The notes under the pieces: generated by a model
Told to the model about the DNA's origin: nothing
What the model saw: the letters and a program-made list of their open reading frames with translations, nothing else
Databases searched by the model: none
Position numbers and translations under genes: made by a program
NCBI GenBank assembly: GCA_034422355.1
Contig: DAOUJS010000046.1
Span: 1-64,000, forward strand
DNA: 64,000 nucleotides
DNA from: CATOSP01 sp034422355
GTDB taxonomy: Bacteria > Chloroflexota > Dehalococcoidia > Lucifugimonadales > UBA3495
Direction of reading: 5' to 3'
Shown here: piece by piece, positions 43,262 through 52,128 of the stretch
Position numbering within the stretch: the stretch's first letter is position 1
Layout: each line of letters begins with the position of its first letter

Positions 43262-43333
43262 TTTTACGCCAATAGAAGGCATATCCCTGGCGGGTGCATG
43301 GAACGCACACAGCTTCCCGTAAGAGGAACGGGC

Positions 43334-43588
43334 ATGTTTGGGAGAAGAGGACCGGAAGCACACGAGGTCAGAGACAGTTCCGGGCGCGAGATGCACTGTG
43401 CCAAGTGCGGGCACAACCAGTTCGTGACCGACGAATTTCGCGCCACCGGCGGGAACCTCGCCAAGTTCTTCGATGTACAGAACAAGAAATTCACCACGGT
43501 GTCCTGCGGCCAATGCGGCTATACCGAGTTGTACCGGAGCGACACCAACACCCTGGGCAATGTTCTCGACTTCTTTGTCGGCGGATAG
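43334..43588 (+). CDS. zinc-ribbon protein between aprB and aprA
   Basis: The 84-residue protein has two CxxC pairs (CAKC and CGQC), a TGGNLAKFFDVQNKKFTTVS segment and CGYTELYRSD, as in the DUF2082/Zn-ribbon nucleic-acid-binding-like family. No enzymatic role is known. The ATG at 43334 (GAGGA upstream) is chosen over one at 43298. Being placed between two subunits of one enzyme suggests co-expression with AprBA, perhaps in cluster assembly or regulation; this is inference. Confidence 0.75.
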   Translation: MFGRRGPEAHEVRDSSGREMHCAKCGHNQFVTDEFRATGGNLAKFFDVQNKKFTTVSCGQCGYTELYRSDTNTLGNVLDFFVGG

Positions 43589-43628
43589 ACCGTAACCACC
43601 CATATATCTTTAACCTGGAGTACAAGGC

Positions 43629-45488
43629 ATGGCACTACCAACAACCGAGACCGTTGAATGCGACATCCTGATAATCGGCGGCGGCATGTCCGGCTGCGGC
43701 GCGGCATTCGAGACCAACTACTGGGGCGACAAGCTTCGCGTGGTCATGGTCGAGAAGGCCGCCATCGAGCGCAGTGGAGCAACGGGCGAGGGCCTTTCTG
43801 CGATAAACTGCTATATGGGCCAGCGCTACGGATGGAACACTCCAGAAGACTTCGTTAACTACGTGGTCAACGACATGATGGGCCTGGCGCGCGAGGACCT
43901 GGTCTACGACGTGGGTCGCCATGTCGACTCCACCGTGCACCTCCTGGAAGAGTGGGGACTGCCCATCTGGAAGAAGGAGAACGGCGAGTACGAGCGCATC
44001 GGCCGCTGGCAGATTCCCATCCACGGTGAGTCTATAAAGCCCATTGCCGCCGAACCGGCCCGCACCGCCCTGGGCCAGGGAAACCTGTACGAGCGGGTCT
44101 CGGTAACCCACCTGCTCACCGATGCCAACGACCCCGGAAAGATAGCCGGGGCCATAGGTTTCTCGGTGCGCGAGAACAAGTTCTACGTGTTCCGGGCCAA
44201 GGCCGTAATCGTGACCACCGGCGGCGCGTCCAACGTGTTCCGCCCCCGCTCGGTCAACGAGGGGCTGGGCCGGACCTGGTACTCGGTGTTCGCCACCGGC
44301 TCCGCTTACGGACTGATGATCCCTGCGGGCGTGGAAATGACCCAGATGGAGCACCGCTTCGTTCCCACCCGGTTTAAGGACGGCTACGGCCCAGTGGGTA
44401 TGTGGTTCCAGTATTTCCACGCCAGGGTCACCAATGCCCTGGGCGAGGACTACACCATTACCCGCGCTGCGGAACTGGACAAGTACGAGCCATACGGTTC
44501 TGCCATCCCTACCCCCACGCCGCTGCGGAACCACCAGATGTACCTTGACCTGCGCGATGGTCTTGGTCCCATGTACATGCGCACAGAAGAGGCTATGGAG
44601 AAGCTGGCCGAGGGCGACCCGGCCAAGATGGAACAGGTGCGCAATGAGGCGTGGGAAGACTTCCTGGACATGACAATATCCCAGGCACTCACCTGGGCCG
44701 CCCAGAACATCGCCCCTGAGGAGACCCCTTCCGAGGTCGTGCTGGCCGAACCCTACATCATGGGTTCCCACTCCGGCGAGGCCGGGGCCTGGGTTAGCGG
44801 CCCCGAGGACCTGGCGCCCCCGGAGTACTTCTGGGGCTACAACAAGATGACCACCATCCGCGGCCTGTTCGCCGCCGGTGACGGGGTAGGTGCGGCCCCC
44901 CACAAGTTCTCCTCCGGTTCCTTTACCGAGGGGCGGCTTGCCGGAAAGTCAGCGGTCAACTACGTGACAGGCAATGCAGATGCTCCGACCCTGAGCAATG
45001 CCCAGGTCACTCAGCTACAGGAGACCATCTGGGCCCCTCTGGAAACTTTCGAGAAGTCCAGTGGGGCATCGACTTCCTCACAGGTCAACCCGCATTACAT
45101 CACGCCCAGGCAGGGGCTGGCCCGCCTCCAGAAGATAATGGACGAGTACGCTGGCGGTACTTCCGCTTCCTACACCACCAACGCCCACACCCTGGAGCGC
45201 GGGATAGCACTCATAGAGACCCTGCGCGAAGACCTGGCCCACCTGGGAGCGCGGAATCTTCACGAACTGCTCCGCTGCTGGGAGCTGGCCCACCGGGTTT
45301 GGGTCGGTGAGGCGCACATGCGTCACCTGCTGCACCGGCGGGAGACCCGCTGGCCTGGTTACTACTACCGCTCCGACTTCCCGGACCTGGATGACCAGAA
45401 CTGGCGGGTCTTCGTGAACTCCCGCTACGATGCGGTCAACAATAGTTGGGACGTCTTCACCAAGCCCTACATCAGCATCGTGACGTAG
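43629..45488 (+). CDS. aprA: adenylylsulfate reductase alpha subunit
   Basis: The 619-residue flavoprotein is AprA of the fumarate reductase superfamily. It has the FAD motif DILIIGGGMSGCGAAFE at the start, the GATGEGLSAINCYMG segment, RFVPTRFKDGYGPVGM with the active-site Arg region, and GSHSGEAGAWVSGPEDLAP followed by FWGYNKMTTIRGLFAAGDG, with the catalytic His region and FAD tail. With AprB it interconverts APS and sulfite + AMP. Length is near the family norm. GGAG precedes the ATG. Confidence 0.95.
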   Translation: MALPTTETVECDILIIGGGMSGCGAAFETNYWGDKLRVVMVEKAAIERSGATGEGLSAINCYMGQRYGWNTPEDFVNYVVNDMMGLAREDLVYDVGRHVDSTVHLLEEWGLPIWKKENGEYERIGRWQIPIHGESIKPIAAEPARTALGQGNLYERVSVTHLLTDANDPGKIAGAIGFSVRENKFYVFRAKAVIVTTGGASNVFRPRSVNEGLGRTWYSVFATGSAYGLMIPAGVEMTQMEHRFVPTRFKDGYGPVGMWFQYFHARVTNALGEDYTITRAAELDKYEPYGSAIPTPTPLRNHQMYLDLRDGLGPMYMRTEEAMEKLAEGDPAKMEQVRNEAWEDFLDMTISQALTWAAQNIAPEETPSEVVLAEPYIMGSHSGEAGAWVSGPEDLAPPEYFWGYNKMTTIRGLFAAGDGVGAAPHKFSSGSFTEGRLAGKSAVNYVTGNADAPTLSNAQVTQLQETIWAPLETFEKSSGASTSSQVNPHYITPRQGLARLQKIMDEYAGGTSASYTTNAHTLERGIALIETLREDLAHLGARNLHELLRCWELAHRVWVGEAHMRHLLHRRETRWPGYYYRSDFPDLDDQNWRVFVNSRYDAVNNSWDVFTKPYISIVT

Positions 45489-45540
45489 CGACTGGGAGAA
45501 TCGGACCAGCGGGTAGGACTGCCGCTGACGGAGGATGGAG

Positions 45541-46368
45541 TTGGACAGATCCGGATACCCCTTGCAGGATAGTCTGCGCCAGGCCGGTATAGTCAACCCC
45601 CTCTTTGAATTCCCTATAGCCGGACCATCCGAAGAAGGCTGGGTCCCGGCCACAACGGTTTTCCTCGACAATGACCAGGCCCTCGGGGACCTGGTCATTG
45701 CCTATGGAACCTATGCGTGGGGTTCTGGCCACCCTCACGTCGCCGGCTCGGCGTTCATCATTGCCTATCTGACCAGGCTGGTCTGGCCGGTGATGGGCCA
45801 GTACATCATGCACCACCGTGTACCGCTGGTTTCCCTGGATAACATTGCCTTCAACCGCCAGGGTCAGAGGATCAGCTCTACGGGACTGGTGCGGCCTGCC
45901 TTCGCGGCCCTTCCGAATGATCCCGCCGCCGGCAACCCTGATGTTCGCTTAGTGCCCGACGAGGACGCGCTTTACCACCAGTTGAAGGAATGGCTGTTCG
46001 AGGCCAATTTGAGGCTGGTAATCAAAGCGTTGCGCAAGGCAGCCCGGGCGAGCATTAGAGTTTCCGAAAATGCCGTTGGAGCGTCCTGCAGCCAGGTGTT
46101 CCGGGAGCTTTACGACCGGCACGGTGACCCCAAGAGAGTGATACGAGAGGCCAATCGGTTCTTCTCAGACCCTGATTCCCTGGTGTACCGCCAGGTCACC
46201 ATGGAGGTATTCGAAGACGAAGGCAAGCGGGGGTTCTTCTCACGAAGGGCAGGCTGTTGCCTCTGGTGGAAGGCCCAGCCCACCAATGAATACTGCTCCA
46301 ATTGCATCCTGCTGTCGCACGAGGAGCAAGACGCTGCCATCCGTACTGTCCTGGCAAACGACGGGTAG
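45541..46368 (+). CDS. FhuF-like (2Fe-2S) ferric reductase-type protein
   Basis: The roughly 275-residue protein ends in GCCLWWKAQP...CSNC, a CC-x11-C-x2-C motif (residues 239, 240, 252 and 255) like the unusual 2Fe-2S site of FhuF, which releases iron from siderophores by reduction. The rest resembles the FhuF/IucA-type domain. No other siderophore genes are nearby; its place after aprA suggests a redox role there. TTG 45541 is preferred because GGAGG lies six bases upstream; the ATG at 45535 overlaps that site. Confidence 0.7.
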   Translation: MDRSGYPLQDSLRQAGIVNPLFEFPIAGPSEEGWVPATTVFLDNDQALGDLVIAYGTYAWGSGHPHVAGSAFIIAYLTRLVWPVMGQYIMHHRVPLVSLDNIAFNRQGQRISSTGLVRPAFAALPNDPAAGNPDVRLVPDEDALYHQLKEWLFEANLRLVIKALRKAARASIRVSENAVGASCSQVFRELYDRHGDPKRVIREANRFFSDPDSLVYRQVTMEVFEDEGKRGFFSRRAGCCLWWKAQPTNEYCSNCILLSHEEQDAAIRTVLANDG

Positions 46369-46450
46369 GGCGCCGCTTTGGCAGTCTTTCGACGGGATGG
46401 GGCAGACCCCCGGGATTCAGTGATAGCATTCCGCTTGGAGGGGAGTTCAA

Positions 46451-46879
46451 ATGATCCAGTTGACCCAGGAGATGGAAGACAGCATCAACAACGCCAGGAC
46501 CAGCGGAAACCACTGCATCGTCGCCACCTCCTCCAGGGACGGGACGCCCGACATGGGCTACATCGGTACGATGATGGCTCTTAACGATTCTTCCCTGGCG
46601 TACAAAAACCGCAGCAATGCAGCATCCCTGGTTTCCCCTGAAGAGAACCACAAGGTCATCGTAATCTACCGGGACGCCGCCACCGGGATCGGCTGGAAGT
46701 TCCGCTGCACCGCCTCGGAGCATCGGGAAGGCCCAATTTTCGACGAAGTGGACCGCAGGCTGTCTCCAACGGGCGGCGATCAGAACCACACCGGGGCCGT
46801 CGTGGTCCTGAACGTTGACCAGGTGTTGACCCTGTTCGGCGAAGTCCTCCAGGAGAGGGAACCAGGGTTGAAGTGGTGA
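46451..46879 (+). CDS. pyridoxamine 5'-phosphate oxidase family protein
   Basis: The 142-residue split-barrel protein has the family parts CIVATSSRDGTPDMGYIGTM and LAYKNRSNAASLVSPEENHK, then a VIVIYRDAATGIGWKFRC strand. Such proteins bind FMN, F420 or heme, so true PdxH activity should not be assumed. GGAGGGGAG precedes the ATG. It precedes the reductive-dehalogenase-like gene, which has its own promoter. Confidence 0.82.
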   Translation: MIQLTQEMEDSINNARTSGNHCIVATSSRDGTPDMGYIGTMMALNDSSLAYKNRSNAASLVSPEENHKVIVIYRDAATGIGWKFRCTASEHREGPIFDEVDRRLSPTGGDQNHTGAVVVLNVDQVLTLFGEVLQEREPGLKW

Positions 46880-46898
46880 CGCCGTCCACCGATGCTCG

Positions 46899-46927
46899 TT
46901 GACAACCGCGCCCCCGGCGAGTATGTT
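46899..46927 (+). promoter_or_regulatory. sigma70 promoter of the RDase-like gene
   Basis: TTGACA (46899-46904), a 17-base spacer and TATGTT (46922-46927) lie about 57 bases before the gene at 46984. Confidence 0.6.
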
Positions 46928-46983
46928 GTGTCAGGTCAACTACGGTCGCTATTTCCACGAATCGACTTGGCGGAAGGAGCCCA

Positions 46984-48267
46984 ATGCTGAAGATCGGTCA
47001 CGAGGTCGTGCGCCCCGGAAAACACTTGGGAGATGATCCCATAACCATCCCGGTGCCGGAAGAACTGGAAACCGTCCCCGGTATCCCTCTCAACAACCGG
47101 GAAGTTGACTGGTATGCCCGCGAATATCCTCTGGAGTCCATCAACTTCACCGAGCGCGCCTCCCGCGATTGGTCCAATGCTCTCCGTGACACCCACGTGG
47201 AGATGCGGGAGATCCGCAAGGAACACGAGAAGCTGAACCGGGGCCTGGTTCTGGCCGGCAGGGCCACCAAGCGGATGGAGCCCACCGCTGAACCTACCGG
47301 GGAGGACGTTTCCCAGAAAATAAAGGACAAGGCCCGCGAGTTGGGTTTCCTTGAAGTCGGCATCACCGCCTACGACCCCCGCTACGAGTTCCAGAGCCGC
47401 AAGGGATTCAATGAGCTTCCCCACGCCATCTGCCTGGCCTTCGAACAGGACTTCGAGCCTACCCAGACAATCCCCAGCGTTGACGCTGAGATCGTGCACT
47501 CCAGCACCTACCGGACCCAGGCCGCGGCTGGGCTGGAGCTTGGCACCTACATCCGGTCCCTGGGCTACATGGCCCACGTCATCCACTCCGGCGACGCCAC
47601 CGGTCCCATGATTCCCATGCACGTCCAGGCAGGTCTCGGCCAGCTCGGCGCTTGCGGATACCTGCTGACCCCCCACGAGGGCAACCGCTGCCGGTTGATG
47701 ATGGTCACCACCGACGCCGAAGTTACCTACGACGAGCCGGTGGACTACGGCATCCACGCCTTCTGCCAGGTCTGCCAGGTGTGCGTCAACCGCTGCCCGG
47801 GCCGCGCCCTGATGCGCGACAAGATCTGGTGGCGCGGACTTGAGAAGAACAAGCTCTACTTCAAGCGCTGCCGCCCCGTGATGGCCCGTTACCTGGGCTG
47901 CGGTGTCTGCATGAAGGTCTGCCCCGTCCAGAAGTACGGGATGCAGACAGTCATGGACCACTATGCCAAGACCGGTCAGGTGCTGGGCAAGGGCACCCAC
48001 GACCTTGAAGGCTACACCCTTGAGGGCAAGGGCTACTTCGGCCCCGGCGAGATGCCGGTGTTCGACCGCGACTTCTTCGACATGCCCACCGGCACCATCG
48101 AGGAATACGCCATAGCCAGGCTGAAGTCCCAGGCTCAGGCGGCTGGACAGATAACCCAGGACATGCTCGAAGAGCTAAAGGCCGACCTGGAGCGCTCACA
48201 GGACATCGACGTCGAGACCCGCAACCGCATGATGGAGAACATGGACATCGACGCCGACTACATCTAG
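46984..48267 (+). CDS. reductive dehalogenase/QueG-like iron-sulfur protein
   Basis: The 427-residue protein has a central domain like the catalytic region of reductive dehalogenases and QueG (KARELGFLEVGITAYDPRYE, GLGQLGACGYLLTPHEGNRC) and two 4Fe-4S motifs, FCQVCQVCVNRCPG and YLGCGVCMKVCPVQ. Those families use cobalamin. There is no Tat signal, so unlike respiratory dehalogenases it is cytosolic, and no RdhB-type membrane anchor is present. GGAAGGAG precedes the ATG and a strong terminator follows. The substrate is unknown: epoxyqueuosine, halogenated or another compound. Confidence 0.75.
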   Translation: MLKIGHEVVRPGKHLGDDPITIPVPEELETVPGIPLNNREVDWYAREYPLESINFTERASRDWSNALRDTHVEMREIRKEHEKLNRGLVLAGRATKRMEPTAEPTGEDVSQKIKDKARELGFLEVGITAYDPRYEFQSRKGFNELPHAICLAFEQDFEPTQTIPSVDAEIVHSSTYRTQAAAGLELGTYIRSLGYMAHVIHSGDATGPMIPMHVQAGLGQLGACGYLLTPHEGNRCRLMMVTTDAEVTYDEPVDYGIHAFCQVCQVCVNRCPGRALMRDKIWWRGLEKNKLYFKRCRPVMARYLGCGVCMKVCPVQKYGMQTVMDHYAKTGQVLGKGTHDLEGYTLEGKGYFGPGEMPVFDRDFFDMPTGTIEEYAIARLKSQAQAAGQITQDMLEELKADLERSQDIDVETRNRMMENMDIDADYI

Positions 48268-48293
48268 CCCACAACTCAGGCAGTGTCACGAAA

Positions 48294-48332
48294 GCAGAGG
48301 CCCCGGACGAACACCGGGGCCTCTGCTTTTTT
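48294..48332 (+). terminator. strong terminator after the RDase-like gene
   Basis: A 13-bp perfect stem GCAGAGGCCCCGG (48294-48306) with its complement at 48314-48326 and a six-T tail (48327-48332). Confidence 0.95.
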
Positions 48333-48382
48333 CTCCTCTGGTGAGTGGAGAGTCGATGCTATCGTCCCAATAAGGGGTTGGC

Positions 48383-49249
48383 CTACTGGTTCAGGGCACC
48401 AGAGGATCTTGCCAAGCTCCATTTTCCGCCATCTAGTTTGATTAGCCCCTTCCTTCTCAGGAAAACTTGGGCATTTCTGACCATGTGCTTCCACTTGCGT
48501 CCGAAATGGACGCCGTTAATGACTCGGTCTATAGTATCGTCACAAAGGTCCGGGTGTATGCCTTCAATAAGCGAGTTAATTTGCCGAGTAGTCAACGCAT
48601 TGTTCCTCAGTAGATAGAGAATAGTACGAGCAAAAATAGCGTGGGTTGATTCCCCAGGTCTCGCCCGTATATTACGAAGGGATTCTCGTGCTACATCAAG
48701 ACGCCGTTCGAACTCTTTTCTTACTTCTACGCGACTTGTGCTAATGGTTTCCTCGTAACCTGCTTTCAGGGTCTGAGAGATTTCTGCTACCCGTTCCAAT
48801 TCAATCGCGGATACTTCCGACCCCAACCTACCGTATTCATACAGGTCATGCGATATTTGCTTCACGACTGAGTGGTCCGTAATCCGCACTCCGTATTCAT
48901 AGTTGCGGTTCAGCGAAGAACTGGTCAAATTCCCAGAGGTGACTATTGCTAGACTGTCATCGGCAACGTAGACCTTGGCGTGGAGTCCCGGGAGGTTTCG
49001 AACTGTAACTGAAGCGTGTAGGTTGCAAAACGAGGCGATAGCATTAACATCGATGGAGCCTTGCAACATGCTGTCAACTGCCAAGTTAGTCAAGATGTGA
49101 ACTTCAGGTGGATTAGTTCTCGCGAGAAGAGATGACAGCCGGTCAAGAGGTTCCCTGGTAATAAACGGCGCAACCAAGAGTGCATGGCGACGGATCGATT
49201 GGCCAAAGTCTTCAAAAGCCTCTGCCCATGGCGAAATCAACGGCATCAT
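48383..49249 (-). CDS. phospholipase D-like nuclease domain protein
   Basis: The 288-residue protein has one HxKx4D motif (LHAKVYVADDSLAIVTSGNL, about residues 88-107) as in PLD-type nucleases of defence and restriction systems, and a C-terminal winged-helix-like part (HFGRKWKHMVRNAQVFLRRK...WSLA). It would work as a dimer. Base composition is visibly more AT-rich than the neighbours, a sign of transfer. It starts at ATG 49249 and follows a small unassigned gene on the same strand. Confidence 0.72.
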   Translation of the reverse strand: MMPLISPWAEAFEDFGQSIRRHALLVAPFITREPLDRLSSLLARTNPPEVHILTNLAVDSMLQGSIDVNAIASFCNLHASVTVRNLPGLHAKVYVADDSLAIVTSGNLTSSSLNRNYEYGVRITDHSVVKQISHDLYEYGRLGSEVSAIELERVAEISQTLKAGYEETISTSRVEVRKEFERRLDVARESLRNIRARPGESTHAIFARTILYLLRNNALTTRQINSLIEGIHPDLCDDTIDRVINGVHFGRKWKHMVRNAQVFLRRKGLIKLDGGKWSLARSSGALNQ

Positions 49250-49338
49250 CCCAATTGGCCTCTGAAGGCAACCAAATCAATTCGTATACATGCGAAGGCT
49301 TAGGGGCGTTTTGACGAAATTACTTGGTCAAACCCGAT

Positions 49339-49572
49339 TCAAGAACCCAAGGGGCATACCTCTTCGGGAAACAACAATCGTTCATCCCCATTATCAAACC
49401 GAACACAAGCTACTCCATCTATACGAACCCATTGGACGATTCCTTCGCCACCAATGTGGGTCTGAATAGGTATTCCTGAAAATCCAGATTCACACCACTC
49501 TTCGAGTTCTACTGGATCGGAAGGGGGATCAGGTTCTTCATCGATACATCTAATCATCCTGACCCGGTCCAT
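49339..49572 (-). CDS. hypothetical protein
   Basis: A 77-residue acidic protein with DEEPDPPSDPVELEEWCES and a later VRIDGVACVRFDNGDERLLF that looks like a small SH3/Tudor-type barrel. No family recognised. The ATG at 49572 is preceded by GGAGG and AGGA; the frame continues upstream with alternative starts. Composition is AT-rich like the PLD gene, 89 bases downstream, suggesting a shared origin. Confidence 0.5.
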   Translation of the reverse strand: MDRVRMIRCIDEEPDPPSDPVELEEWCESGFSGIPIQTHIGGEGIVQWVRIDGVACVRFDNGDERLLFPEEVCPLGS

Positions 49573-49728
49573 ACTATCCTGCCTCCTTGCCAAAGAAAGG
49601 TCATCTGAATTATTCACACAGGCAGGCTGAAAGCAGTATGGCATACTAAATCACCCACTGTCATCCGAGTTCTGACACACTTATCAGGCTAACAACTCAA
49701 CTCCAAAAGTGCCACTCTGCCCGCGGTA

Positions 49729-49737
49729 TGGTACTAT
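49729..49737 (+). promoter_or_regulatory. extended -10 element of the xanthine-dehydrogenase-type gene
   Basis: TGG followed by TACTAT (49732-49737) lies about 70 bases before the gene start. It resembles TGGTA-AAT elements elsewhere in the window. Confidence 0.4.
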
Positions 49738-49808
49738 TGGCACGGGTCCCCCGACGGGACTCCCGGCAGTAGTTCAACTATTTTGCACCCTCGCACGGAG
49801 GCATTAAC

Positions 49809-52124
49809 ATGCTCGACTATAAACCCAACGTCGTTCTTTCCAACAAGGAATACAGCGTGGTCGGCACCCGCCCGGTCCGCCACGACGGGGCAGACAAAGT
49901 TACCGGACGCGCCCGCTACGGGGCCGACATAAACCTTCCCGGAATGCTCTACGGCAAAGTATTGCGCAGTCCCCACGCCCACGCCAGGATCAAGTCCATG
50001 GACACCAGCCGTGCCCTGGCCTTCCCCGGCGTCAAAGCTGTTGTAACCTCCGACGAAATGGCCCAACCATCGGGAAACATTGCCGACCTGGCTGAGGGGT
50101 CGTTGGCCAACGCCCGCTTTATGAGCAACAACATCCTGGCCAGGGACAAAGTTCTATACAAGGGGCATGCCGTTGCCGCGGTTGCCGCGGTCAACCCCCA
50201 TGTCGCGGAACAGGCCCTGGGTCTCATCGACGTTGAATATGAGGCACTGCCCCCCATCCTCGACGTAATGGACGCGATCAAGGACGATGCCCCGCTGGTC
50301 CACGAGCGGCTGGCCAACCAGTACAACGCCGCCTCCCGCGCCGGGGGCACCCGCTCCGACGATGACACGGAGCAGAGCACCAACGTCGCCAACCGTTTCG
50401 AGCACAGGCTTGGCGACCTGGAAAAAGGGTTCCAGGATGCCGACGTGATCGTCGAGAAAGAGGTCTCCACCGTTGCCGTCCACCAGGGCTACATTGAGCC
50501 TCACTCGGCGACGGCCATGTGGCACCAGGACGGCAATCTCACCATCTGGTCCAGCAGCCAGGGCCATTTCTCCGTCCGCGACAACACGGCCCGCATGTTG
50601 GAAATTCCGGTATCCAAGGTCAAGGCCATTCCGATGGAAATCGGCGGAGGTTTCGGGGCCAAGCTGGCCATCTACCTGGAACCTGTGGCCGCGCTTCTGG
50701 CCAGAAAAGCCGCTGCCCCGGTGAAGATCACGATGAGCCGCGGCGAGGTCTTCGAGGGTACCGGGCCGACCTCCGGCACCAACATCCGCGTCAAGCTGGG
50801 CGCGACCCGCGACGGCAAGTTAGTCGCGGCCGAAGCGCACCTGTACTTTGAGGCTGGAGCATTCCCCGGCTCTCCCGTTCCGGGCGGCGCCCAGTGCATG
50901 ATGGCTGCCTACGACATCCCCAACGCCTACATCGAGGGCTTCGACGTGGTGGTCAACCGGCCCAAGACCGCGGCCTACCGCGCCCCCGGCTCTCCCGCCG
51001 CCGCCTTCGCTATGGAGACCGCCATTGACGAGCTTTGCGAGAAGCTGGAGATGGACCCGCTGGAGTTCCGTCTCCTCAACAGCGCCAGGGAGGGCACCCG
51101 CCGGGTCACCGGCCCGTTGATGCCCGCAGTCGGATTCGTCGAGACCCTGGAAGCGGCCAAGTCTCACCCCCACTACAATTCACCGTTGGATGGGAAGTTC
51201 CGGGGCCGCGGCTTGGCCACCGGATTCTGGGGCAACGGCACCGGGCCTTCCTGCGCTACCGCCACCGTCAATATCGACGGTACGGTCAACCTCATTGAAG
51301 GTTCCCCCGACATCGGCGGCACCCGTGCTTCCGTGTCCCAGCAGCTCGCGGAAGTGTTGGGCATCCCCGCTGAGGACGTGAAGCCCCAGGTGGGCGACAC
51401 CGATACCATCGGGTTCACCTCCAATACCGGAGGCAGCGGCGTCACGTTCAAGACCGGCTGGGCTTCCTACGAGGCAGCCCTGGACATAAAGCAGCAGATG
51501 GTCAATCGGGTGGCCAGGATTTGGGAAGTCTCCCCCGAGGATGTCGAGTTCTCCGGCGGCGTCCTCCAGCACAAGTCGGACCCGGAATTGCGCCTTACCT
51601 TCCGCCAGATGGCAGCCCGTCAGAACGGGACCGGCGGCCCCATCGTAGGACGGGCCGGTGTGAACCCCGGCGGCGCGGGACCATCCATAGCAACCCACAT
51701 CGTGGATGTGGATGTGGACCCCGATACCGGGAAGGTGGGCATTCTCCGGTACACCGCCGTGCAGGATGCGGGTAAGGCCATCCACCCCAGCTACGTCGAA
51801 GGCCAGATCCAGGGTGGCGTAGCCCAGGGCATCGGCTGGGCCTTAAACGAAGAGTACTTCGTGAACGATCAGGGGCACATGCTCAACTCCAGCTTCCTGG
51901 ACTACCGGATGCCTATCTCCCTGGACCTACCGATGATCGACACGGTTATCGTGGAGATGGCGAACCCGGCCCACCCATACGGCGTCAGGGGTGTCGGCGA
52001 AGTGCCAATAGTCCCGCCGATGGCCGCCATTTCCAACGCCATCTACAACGCCGTGGGAGTACGCCTGAGCGAACTGCCCATGAACCCTGGCCGCATCCTC
52101 GAAGCCCTCTGGGATAAGGAGTAG
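49809..52124 (+). CDS. xanthine dehydrogenase family molybdopterin-binding subunit
   Basis: The 771-residue protein has the molybdenum hydroxylase layout: aldehyde oxidase a/b-hammerhead domain first (GTRPVRHDGADKVTGRARYG), then the molybdopterin-binding domain with EIGGGFGAKLA, AYRAPGSPAAAFAMETAID and near the C terminus the catalytic-Glu motif RGVGEVP. The active-site loop is not the CO-dehydrogenase form I type (AYRCSFR), so it oxidises some other heterocycle, aldehyde or acid. FAD and 2Fe-2S subunits are not encoded beside it. It starts at ATG 49809 with GGAGG upstream. Confidence 0.9.
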   Translation: MLDYKPNVVLSNKEYSVVGTRPVRHDGADKVTGRARYGADINLPGMLYGKVLRSPHAHARIKSMDTSRALAFPGVKAVVTSDEMAQPSGNIADLAEGSLANARFMSNNILARDKVLYKGHAVAAVAAVNPHVAEQALGLIDVEYEALPPILDVMDAIKDDAPLVHERLANQYNAASRAGGTRSDDDTEQSTNVANRFEHRLGDLEKGFQDADVIVEKEVSTVAVHQGYIEPHSATAMWHQDGNLTIWSSSQGHFSVRDNTARMLEIPVSKVKAIPMEIGGGFGAKLAIYLEPVAALLARKAAAPVKITMSRGEVFEGTGPTSGTNIRVKLGATRDGKLVAAEAHLYFEAGAFPGSPVPGGAQCMMAAYDIPNAYIEGFDVVVNRPKTAAYRAPGSPAAAFAMETAIDELCEKLEMDPLEFRLLNSAREGTRRVTGPLMPAVGFVETLEAAKSHPHYNSPLDGKFRGRGLATGFWGNGTGPSCATATVNIDGTVNLIEGSPDIGGTRASVSQQLAEVLGIPAEDVKPQVGDTDTIGFTSNTGGSGVTFKTGWASYEAALDIKQQMVNRVARIWEVSPEDVEFSGGVLQHKSDPELRLTFRQMAARQNGTGGPIVGRAGVNPGGAGPSIATHIVDVDVDPDTGKVGILRYTAVQDAGKAIHPSYVEGQIQGGVAQGIGWALNEEYFVNDQGHMLNSSFLDYRMPISLDLPMIDTVIVEMANPAHPYGVRGVGEVPIVPPMAAISNAIYNAVGVRLSELPMNPGRILEALWDKE

Positions 52125-52128
52125 ACGG

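Noticed and set aside
46936..48000. Minus-strand frame of 354 codons
   Set aside because: Antisense to the RDase-like gene with its iron-sulfur motifs; no domain of its own.
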